From Melaminivora jejuensis (GTDB lineage: Bacteria; Pseudomonadota; Gammaproteobacteria; Burkholderiales; Burkholderiaceae_C), in contig NZ_JACWIJ010000002.1 of the NCBI RefSeq assembly GCF_017811175.1, positions 1,054,001-1,118,000 on the forward strand: a stretch of DNA of 64,000 nt, written 5' to 3'. Numbering within the stretch: the first letter of the stretch is position 1; every line of letters starts with the position of its first letter. The notes beneath the pieces are model-generated. The model was not told the origin of the DNA, did no database searches, and saw only the letters and a program-made list of their open reading frames with translations. A program made the translations under genes and the position numbers. This document shows, in pieces, positions 58,541 through 64,000 of the stretch.

Positions 58541-58842
58541 GGTCGAGGTCGACGCTGCTATACAAAAAGTGAAAAATCCGGTTACCACCCTCCTTTTTCA
58601 TAGGGGAGGGTATGAGAGGTCTTTTTTTAGCGCTAGCTTTTATAGCTGGCAGCGCACTCGCACAGCCAACGGTGTTGAAGTCATGGTGAAGTTGGTATGA
58701 CTTGAGGCAAGGAATTGACAATAATCTACCCTGTTCATGAGTCAGGATTTTAATGTAATTTCAGGAAATAAAATATATAATTCTTCATCTTCCAATCGGC
58801 GGCTTTAAAAATCAAAAATTAATAGTTTGCGTAAGTCCTATC
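58541..58842. other. 302-bp stretch behind ISAs1 copy 2
   Basis: Holds the target duplication, a short signal-peptide-like frame (58611-58688) and, at 58826-58840, TTTGCGTAAGTCCTA, the left partner of an inverted pair with 60379-60393. Otherwise A+T-rich and featureless. Confidence 0.5.
58611..58688 (+). pseudogene. Signal-peptide remnant
   Basis: ATG after AGGGGAGGGT encodes MRGLFLALAFIAGSALAQPT and stops after six more residues. It looks like an intact Sec signal with an AxA cleavage site whose mature part is gone. It could be chance, and the Shine-Dalgarno is unusually close. Confidence 0.3.
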
Positions 58843-59400
58843 TCATTTAATCACCAAACACGGCGCAGAAAAATCCACAACACCGTAACCATCAACATAA
58901 TAATTATCAAATTCCTTTTTACTTCGCACGGCAGGTTTTTTGTACCAATCCTCTATTTTGTAAAAATATCGAACAGCCTTCTCTTTCCCAGATTTTTTAA
59001 TCACTCCCAGGCTCTCCCGAAAAGCGATATAAACCACATCACCAGCATCCTTGGAAAAATTACCCAAATCGCAACTATTTGAACCAAACGTAACTACTTT
59101 TTGATCAACAGGAACAATGTCACTAATTTTCCTCCAGTCAGATGCATTACGACAACCATTTAAAATTCCTTCCCGGGACTCCCAAATCATTATTTTTGAT
59201 TTTGACTCAGAAATATACTTATCCTGCCCCTTGACCCTAAGGGTATTATATATCATCCCCTCCCTAATAACATCACGATGATCCACCTCCACTTTTTTCT
59301 TACAAAAACCATCAGGAGGCATGCTAGGATACATTTCAACAATAGCTGCATAACAAGAAAAATTCACACCAAACAAAAAAACAAACATCATATTTTTCAT
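58843..59400 (-). CDS. Small secreted hypothetical protein
   Basis: 185 residues from MKNMMFVFLFGVNFSCYAAI, start chosen because GGAGG stands 10 bases before it. A Sec signal is followed by a mature part with four Cys (GFCKKK, NGCRN, NSCDLG, APCLVIK) and many Lys/Asp. A+T-rich codon use. No family is recognised. It is one of several exported small proteins in this stretch. Confidence 0.7.
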   Translation of the reverse strand: MKNMMFVFLFGVNFSCYAAIVEMYPSMPPDGFCKKKVEVDHRDVIREGMIYNTLRVKGQDKYISESKSKIMIWESREGILNGCRNASDWRKISDIVPVDQKVVTFGSNSCDLGNFSKDAGDVVYIAFRESLGVIKKSGKEKAVRYFYKIEDWYKKPAVRSKKEFDNYYVDGYGVVDFSAPCLVIK

Positions 59401-59518
59401 TACAATCATCCTCCAAAAAAATTACACATGAATCTTAATTCGATAAATTTTCCATCAATTACCCGCTATTCCGAAATCACCCTCGTACAGGCAGTCGAAC
59501 TACCGACTTCACGCGACC

Positions 59519-59887
59519 TCATTCACTGCCCGGCCTGCACCATATCCCCGGTATGGACAGAAAGGCCGCACCCGTTACGGCGATGACCACGCCATAGCCC
59601 GGCAGCGGCAAACCTGACGGGGACAGCCCAACCATGACAGCGACCACCACTACCGCAAGCAGTCCCGCCAACACCGGATAGAAGCCCGACGCCAGCCGCA
59701 GCACGCGGCATAGCGCCCAGGCCACGGCCAGCAACACGGCCATGCCCACGCTGACCAGCGGCCCCCAACTGAACAAGGCAGCCTTGGCAAGACGCGGGCT
59801 GACGGGCGTGAGCAATGACCAGCCAAGCCAGACCGCCAGGGTGACGGCGATGGAGGCGAGCAGGATCGGTAAAAGATTTTTCTTCAT
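59519..59887 (-). CDS. Small membrane protein
   Basis: 122 residues from MKKNLLPILLASIAVTLAVW. Four hydrophobic helices (SIAVTLAVWLGWSLL, WGPLVSVGMAVLLAVAWALC, FYPVLAGLLAVVVVAVMVGL, GYGVVIAVTGAAFLSIPGIW). It is clearly G+C-rich, unlike its neighbours, so it came from a different source or from the host. No family is recognised. Confidence 0.65.
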   Translation of the reverse strand: MKKNLLPILLASIAVTLAVWLGWSLLTPVSPRLAKAALFSWGPLVSVGMAVLLAVAWALCRVLRLASGFYPVLAGLLAVVVVAVMVGLSPSGLPLPGYGVVIAVTGAAFLSIPGIWCRPGSE

Positions 59888-60081
59888 GCAAAGGGGAGCA
59901 CTCGTAGATGAGCTCGGTATAAACATACTTTTGACTATTTGCGCGAGGAGTTGCGCCACCGTCATTTTACATAGACTTATTGCCCCGAAAGCAATGAACT
60001 TGATATCAACCCATATTCCATCAGAGAGAGCTTGGCGACCTGAATTTCAAGTTCTTAAATCTCTCATCAATAGCACAATTC

Positions 60082-60264
60082 CTACTTAAACAATTGAGAG
60101 CACCCTGAATACTCAAGCAGAACAACTGCAATAATTACACCAACAATAAATTGGATGATTTTATTGGCGTCGCTAATCCCAGGCTCACCTTTACCGCAGT
60201 GCGGGCATACTTTAGCAGATTTGGAAACTTCTTTTCCACACTCAGTACATTCCACTAGTGCCAT
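60082..60264 (-). CDS. Zinc-ribbon plus transmembrane mini-protein
   Basis: 60 residues. The N-terminal zinc ribbon CTECGKEVSKSAKVCPHCGK (two CxxC knuckles) is followed by one membrane helix (IIQFIVGVIIAVVLLEY). Such proteins are widespread and uncharacterised, often in accessory regions. It presumably faces the cytoplasm with its metal site. Confidence 0.75.
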   Translation of the reverse strand: MALVECTECGKEVSKSAKVCPHCGKGEPGISDANKIIQFIVGVIIAVVLLEYSGCSQLFK

Positions 60265-60565
60265 ATAATTATCCCATCAAAAAAACACCATAGAGGGTAG
60301 AAATTTCATATTTTCAAATAAATCAGAAATTTATTTCCGAAAGATAGATCCAAAAAATTTCAACTTGCCTCGTATCTTTAGGATTTACGCAAAGTATTTT
60401 TCGAAATAAAAGCAAAATATTAATTTCCCCAATGAAATCAATAATTTGCATCGACGGAAATCCTCTGTGGTTTAGAGATTTTCAAATAATCAGGACTTAC
60501 GTAAGGATTTGCACCGCCGTCAGTTCGTATATATTTTGCACAACCCCTATTTAGCACTAGACAAT
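60265..60565. other. 301-bp A+T-rich intergenic stretch with terminal-repeat-like motif
   Basis: TAGGATTTACGCAAA at 60379-60393 is the inverse of TTTGCGTAAGTCCTA at 58826-58840 (14 of 15). A third related sequence, AGGACTTACGTAAGG, is at 60493-60507. Otherwise no gene or hairpin is seen. Confidence 0.45.
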
Positions 60566-60949
60566 TTATTGCCCAAGAAGGGATCTAAATACATTTCCAA
60601 TTTGCTTCATTTCTTTATAATCTTTCAATTTTGACGACTCCCAACTCGGACTCCAGTCTTTCCCGCTCCACTTACCATCAACAGTTGTCACAGAGATAAT
60701 CCCATCAGCACCATAGCCCGACTCATCTGAAATACTGCCAGACCAAGTCATATTAACTTTTAATCGAATTTCATTTTGCGAAGAATCTTGGAGATCATGC
60801 TCTATGAGATTGACTTGTATTTTTTTTCCTCCGTCATAATAACTACGAACAACCCACTTTCCGTAGAAATCAGCAAGTTCTCTGGCTTCACTCTGAATTC
60901 GAACCCGCCTCTCCTCCTTCTTCTTTCTTTCATTTTCTCGCCACGCCAT
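60566..60949 (-). CDS. Hypothetical protein, no signal peptide
   Basis: 127 residues. The charged helical start MAWRENERKKKEERRVRIQS leads into a beta-rich part with many Trp/Ser/Asp (WVVRSYYDGGKK, MTWSGSISDES, KWSGKDWSPSW). The same frame stays open for about ten codons upstream without a start codon (YDGYEKEL), so the annotated start may be internal to a formerly longer gene. A+T-rich. Function unknown. Confidence 0.6.
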   Translation of the reverse strand: MAWRENERKKKEERRVRIQSEARELADFYGKWVVRSYYDGGKKIQVNLIEHDLQDSSQNEIRLKVNMTWSGSISDESGYGADGIISVTTVDGKWSGKDWSPSWESSKLKDYKEMKQIGNVFRSLLGQ

Positions 60950-60975
60950 TAATTCTTTTTCATATCCATCATAGT

Positions 60976-61365
60976 TTATTTTGATTTTTTATAATACCCA
61001 TCGATCTCCCTTTCGACTCTCAAGATACCACTTTTCACCTTACCGGATGATATATAACACTGCTTCACTTTGTCTAGAATATTAAAATTTGCATGCCTAC
61101 TACCTCTAGCAGAATTGAAATATCCATCCAAACCGGAATAGCCATAATTGGCACTCAAAAATTCATCCAGAGATTTCATCTTTTTCTGAATTTCATTACT
61201 CATTCCGCACTCATCCGCAACGGCAAATTGAGTTCCAGATTTTTCAGCAAGGGATTGATATTCTGCCTTATCCAGCCTGGGCATTGCAGGCTGAGAAAAT
61301 GCAAAAAATGAAACAAAGAACAATCCGGAAATCAACGTATTTCGCGTGTTTTTTCTTCTACTCAT
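60976..61365 (-). CDS. Small secreted hypothetical protein
   Basis: 129 residues from MSRRKNTRNTLISGLFFVSF, with GGAG 8 bases upstream; an in-frame ATG further upstream is less likely. Signal peptide cleaved near FSQPA. The mature part has two Cys (ADECGMS, VKQCYIS), suggesting one disulfide, and a Lys-rich C-end (GYYKKSK). A+T-rich. No family is recognised. It lies 26 bases upstream of the previous gene on the same strand. Confidence 0.65.
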   Translation of the reverse strand: MSRRKNTRNTLISGLFFVSFFAFSQPAMPRLDKAEYQSLAEKSGTQFAVADECGMSNEIQKKMKSLDEFLSANYGYSGLDGYFNSARGSRHANFNILDKVKQCYISSGKVKSGILRVEREIDGYYKKSK

Positions 61366-61411
61366 CACAATATCTCCAGGAAGCATTTCAATCACAAACC
61401 CACGATTCATT

Positions 61412-61801
61412 TCATCTATTTAGAGCATCAACAAATGATTTTGGCAGTGGATTCATCTTTCCATTTCTATAAATATACGCCTCTCGCACAATTCCACCTG
61501 TCATCACTATTTTCCCATCAAGTCGCCCATTTTTATATTGATACTTAATCGCCTTAAATGGATTTTTATTAACTTCATCTCTCTTTGAGGGAAAATATCC
61601 CGTCGCCAAAATATCAGAATGCTGATATACAGAAACACGTATTTCCTTCAAATCACCGCCAAAATATTCGTACTCCCTTTTCAACTGCACTCCATTGCCA
61701 CGATCCTCCATCTCAATTTTTGTATTCAATTCAGCAGCATTCAGAGCGGGATGAATAATTGCCTGAGATATAATTAAAAAGAAAAAACATACGATTTTCA
61801 T
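61412..61801 (-). CDS. Small secreted hypothetical protein
   Basis: 129 residues from MKIVCFFFLIISQAIIHPAL, AAGGGTG site upstream. Signal cleaved near LNAAELN. The mature part is beta-rich and includes KYQYKNGRLDGKIVMTGGIV and REAYIYRNGKM, which resembles a short MORN/antitoxin-like YwqK pattern (YxNGxxxG). It is the first of three consecutive reverse-strand genes here. A+T-rich. Immunity-like function is possible, not shown. Confidence 0.65.
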   Translation of the reverse strand: MKIVCFFFLIISQAIIHPALNAAELNTKIEMEDRGNGVQLKREYEYFGGDLKEIRVSVYQHSDILATGYFPSKRDEVNKNPFKAIKYQYKNGRLDGKIVMTGGIVREAYIYRNGKMNPLPKSFVDALNR

Positions 61802-61873
61802 AATTTCACCCTTGATAAATAAAACCTCATAAGCCACTATTCAGCATATAAAATTAGGCAACCAAATAAGCAA

Positions 61874-61905
61874 AGCCCCCATCGCGCCAATGCGCGATGG
61901 GGGCT
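61874..61905 (-). terminator. Long GC-rich hairpin, possible terminator
   Basis: AGCCCCCATCGCGC and GCGCGATGGGGGCT pair perfectly over 14 bp around CAAT. Read on the reverse strand it is followed by TTGCTTATTTGG, a poor but T-rich tail. It would end transcription coming from the SEDS-like gene. Confidence 0.5.
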
Positions 61906-61963
61906 CAAAAAAGAAGGAAAAAAGGAAAACCGAGCGGAACTATTCCGCTCAACCCGTTCTACA

Positions 61964-62033
61964 TGCGGGCTGCGGGCTGCGGGCTGCGGGCTGCGGGCTG
62001 CGGGCTGCGGGCTGCGGGCTGCGGGCTGCGGGC
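61964..62033 (+). repeat. Ten perfect copies of TGCGGGC
   Basis: A 70-base run of a 7-bp unit with no mismatch. Because 7 is not a multiple of 3, it reads through all three frames. Such a run is prone to slippage. Confidence 0.95.
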
Positions 62034-62178
62034 GAACATGCGGCGGGGTGGTGTGTGGCGGTTACGGGTTGATGGTGGGCGGCAGGTGTCGCTTCTGGTG
62101 CCTGCTGCCACCTGCCTGCGCCGCAATATAGCAAAGGCCGTTACCTTTGCAACCGGGTGTAAGCCCAATGCTGTTCAG

Positions 62179-63017
62179 TTAGCGTGCTTCCTGCCACTGT
62201 GGGAGCGGCTTCAGCCGCGAATGCCCATTCATGCCGCTGGAGACATCCAAAGACAACATGCCAGCCAGCAGCGGGTAGCCCACGACCACCAGCAGAACCC
62301 CAACGCCTGCCACGGCGAACTGCCTTTGCAATGGCGTCGCGGCATCTGCCCACCGCACCCACACAAGCCAGACCAGAATCACTGCAAAACCCATGGCTAC
62401 GGCGGCCATCCACCATGCGCTGGGAGTTGTTCCTGCAAGCACCTCGCCGCTCGCTCGAAAAAAGGTATTCCAGAACCTTTCCCGACGAAATGGCGACACA
62501 AAAACCCATGCCAGGAAAGCCGCCACTCCCGCACCAACGGCCATGGGCAGCCCCACGCGGATGGCATTGCGTGCTGAAAGGCTGATCACGACGGCAACCA
62601 CACCCAACAATTGCAGGCTGTAGAAATCCGGCTGCGCCAAAAGGCATGCCGCCAATGCCATGCAACCCATGGCCAGCCCCGCATATGCGGCCATGCCAGG
62701 CACACGGCGCTGCGAGAACAATGCCAGGGCAACCACAAACGCCACCAAGCCCCACAACCCGAACGCAAGGACGCCACAGGGTAATAACGCCAAGCGCCGT
62801 TCTCTTCCACCCCAAGCCATAAAACCAGGGAACACAAGCCGATTGACAGCACAAGCCACGGCCACGGACTGGCCAGATGGCTGCGCAAGAAATGGCCCAC
62901 GGCGGCATGGGCCTGGGTATGCAACGGGAGCAGCAGGACGGCCAGTGCCAGCGCCCCCCAGACCATGGCGGGCACTGACATGCCATGCCAAACCAGGCCC
63001 AGCAACATCAAGAACAA
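62179..63017 (-). pseudogene. SEDS-family (FtsW/RodA-like) polytopic membrane protein, frame-broken and C-terminally truncated
   Basis: The upstream frame gives GLCSLVLWLGVEENGAWRYY, close to the FtsW/RodA segment GVEvNGArRW. The downstream frame gives eight or so hydrophobic stretches including LLAQPDFYSLQLLGVVAVVI, equivalent to the conserved QPDfG region. The frames meet near 62771-62785 and need one base to join. Joined, it is ~280 residues against ~370-400 for the family, and the C-terminal PFISYGG motif is missing: the end (NGHSRLKPLPQWQEAR) is written by a REP sequence. Probably a decayed gene. Confidence 0.55.
62199..62222. repeat. REP sequence of Pseudomonas/Xanthomonas type
   Basis: TGTGGGAGCGGCTTCAGCCG followed by CGAA, with a GCGGCT-TC-AGCCGC hairpin (62206-62219). 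This motif is well known to me as an abundant intergenic REP of Pseudomonas and Xanthomonadaceae and is unlike the other repeats here, so it suggests a gammaproteobacterial source for this segment. Confidence 0.7.
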
Positions 63018-63133
63018 CCCCGCCAGAACGGGGACGAAATACTAAGCAATTAATAAATTTAATTCACAAACCCAAATTCTGGATGTGCAAAGAATCCACG
63101 GACAATTTCCGGCATTTGCTGAAGCCTTTCCAA

Positions 63134-64000
63134 GGGAAGGTCTGCAAAACCCTTGGTCACCCCGACTGGTGCTGGGCGTGAACGTCTGGGAAGATGCGAT
63201 GCATGGATCAGATCATGCTCGGCCTTGACCCGCTACCCAAGAAGACCCGCAAGGAGGTCTTCCTCGAAGAGATGAACCAAGTCGTGCCATGGGCTGCGCT
63301 GGTGGCGCTCATTCAAGCGCACGTGCGCGGCGCGCATCAGACGCTGGGCGGACGCCCGCCATTTGCCGTGGAGACGATGCTACGCATCCACTGCCTGCAG
63401 CTATGGTGGAATCTGAGCGACCCGTCCATGGAAGAAGAGTTGCACGAGCGTCCGCTGTACCGTCGCTTCGTCGGCCTGGAGGGTGCGGCGCGCATGCCTG
63501 ACGAGACGACCATCCTGCGCTTTCGACACCTGCTGGAGAAGCACGAGCTGGCGCAGAAGGTGCTGGCCGCGATCAACACCACGCTCGCCGAGCGCGGCCT
63601 CATGCTCAAGACTGGCACGGTGGTGGATGCCACCATCATTGCCGCGCCGAGTTCGACCAAGAACAAGCGTGCAGCGCGCGATCCCGAGATGCACCAGACC
63701 AAGAAGGGCAATCAATGGCACTTCGGGATGAAGGCGCACATTGGTGTGGACGCCGCCTCGGGCTTGGTGCACACGGTGATTGGCACCGCAGCCAACGTCC
63801 ATGACGTAACGCAGGCCGCGGGGCTGCTGCACGGCGACGAGACCGATGCATGGGGCGATGCGGGCTACCAGGGCGTGGACAAGCGCGAGGAGTTCAAGGA
63901 CAGCAAAGTGCGCTGGGAAGTGGCCATGCGCCCGGGCAAGCGCCGCGCCCTCGATCCCGAGCGCGAACTGCATCAGTTGCTGGACAAGGCCGAGAAGCTC
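63134..64000 (+). mobile_element. IS5-family insertion sequence, cut by the window end
   Basis: The probable left terminus GGAAGGTCTGCAAAACCC (from 63135) resembles the GGAAGGTGCGAA start of IS5. The transposase frame follows 60 bases later and is open to the last base. It is of the same broad family as the 56562-56885 fragment, whose C-terminal segment this window does not let me compare. Confidence 0.85.
63203..64000 (+). CDS. IS5-family DDE transposase, N-terminal ~266 residues (3' end outside window)
   Basis: Starts MDQIMLGLDPLPKKTRKEVF (an ATG 9 bases upstream is the alternative). The N-terminal DUF772 region holds PWAALVALIQAHV and ETMLRIHCLQLWWNLSDPSM. The catalytic aspartates are in GTVVDATIIAAPSSTKNK and ETDAWGDAGYQG. 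The final Glu lies beyond the window. The frame is unbroken as far as seen, so the element may be functional. Confidence 0.93.
   Translation, partial: MDQIMLGLDPLPKKTRKEVFLEEMNQVVPWAALVALIQAHVRGAHQTLGGRPPFAVETMLRIHCLQLWWNLSDPSMEEELHERPLYRRFVGLEGAARMPDETTILRFRHLLEKHELAQKVLAAINTTLAERGLMLKTGTVVDATIIAAPSSTKNKRAARDPEMHQTKKGNQWHFGMKAHIGVDAASGLVHTVIGTAANVHDVTQAAGLLHGDETDAWGDAGYQGVDKREEFKDSKVRWEVAMRPGKRRALDPERELHQLLDKAEKL

Larger units (their letters stand above)
61802..62178. other. 377-bp gap with hairpin and 7-bp tandem repeat
   Basis: Holds the GC-rich hairpin 61874-61905 and the ten-unit repeat 61964-62033; no gene supported. This is where composition changes from A+T-rich (left) to G+C-rich (right). 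Confidence 0.6.

Noticed and set aside
60895..60916. TTCGAACCCGCCTCTCC, resembling the tRNA-Ser 3' end, considered as the second attachment site of an island
   Set aside because: It needs two gaps and lies inside a reading frame; too weak to call an att duplication.
61964..62033. Short direct repeats considered as a CRISPR array
   Set aside because: The 7-bp unit has no spacers; it is a simple tandem repeat. No cas genes are in the window.

Overview
The window reads as a G+C-rich betaproteobacterial chromosome, most likely a Comamonadaceae member (Acidovorax/Alicycliphilus/Melaminivora-like). This is inferred from the families present, the strong third-position G/C bias of the core genes, and a dispersed intergenic repeat of a kind I recall from that family. 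No rRNA or other species marker is present, so the genus is not fixed.

Core metabolism, 1-47,020. Positions 2-8001 hold a propionate/methylmalonyl-CoA cluster on the + strand: methylmalonyl-CoA mutase (cut by the window start), the MeaB chaperone, propionyl-CoA carboxylase beta and alpha subunits, and a VOC/epimerase-like protein. A ribbon-helix-helix/PIN toxin-antitoxin pair sits between mutase and meaB. Positions 8062-16,677 (- strand) form a GABA/polyamine block: CoA transferase, succinate-semialdehyde dehydrogenase, a four-gene PotABCD-type ABC transporter and GABA aminotransferase, with a divergent MocR/GabR-type regulator. bioB follows, and an ISAs1-family IS lies just behind it. Positions 21,116-30,887 (- strand) look like one long transcription unit joining sulfide/persulfide functions (SQR-like flavoprotein, rhodanese, DUF2892 proteins) to a methyltransferase, TolC, an AhpD-like protein and an RND efflux pump, under a divergent ArsR regulator. 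Next come gloA, ispF, ispD, mfd, a cobalamin group (cobQ, cobD, cbiB and a possible transporter), a lone GmrSD-like DUF262 gene, a LysR regulator, an amino-acid-binding protein and a ThDP enzyme.

Accessory region, 47,114-64,000. A tRNA-Ser(GGA) with a strong terminator marks the edge. Behind it lie two hypothetical genes, an AlpA-like regulator, a RecG-like helicase and a ColE2-type replication initiator. A 1.4 kb stretch after the initiator carries six of the seven copies of a perfect palindrome, ACCGGCCAAATTTGGCCGGT; the seventh lies near the tRNA. Two ~290-bp modules there are bounded by the palindrome at both ends, and each carries a copy of the rep 3' end. This replicon-like segment is the most novel feature of the window. 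It is followed by an IS3 element, chimeric IS3/IS5 debris, a second ISAs1 copy with a perfect 10-bp target duplication, a set of A+T-rich genes for small exported or membrane proteins, a broken SEDS (FtsW/RodA-like) gene ending in a foreign REP, and an IS5-family element running off the end.

Two features cut across the window. A ~50-60 bp dispersed repeat occurs at least 11 times, mostly just behind stop codons and three times inside or into coding sequence (meaB, twice in cbiB). Several genes (SQR, methyltransferase, mfd, cobQ, IS3 orfB, SEDS) are broken by apparent one-base deletions, most of them in G/C runs, which looks more like sequencing undercalls than real decay.
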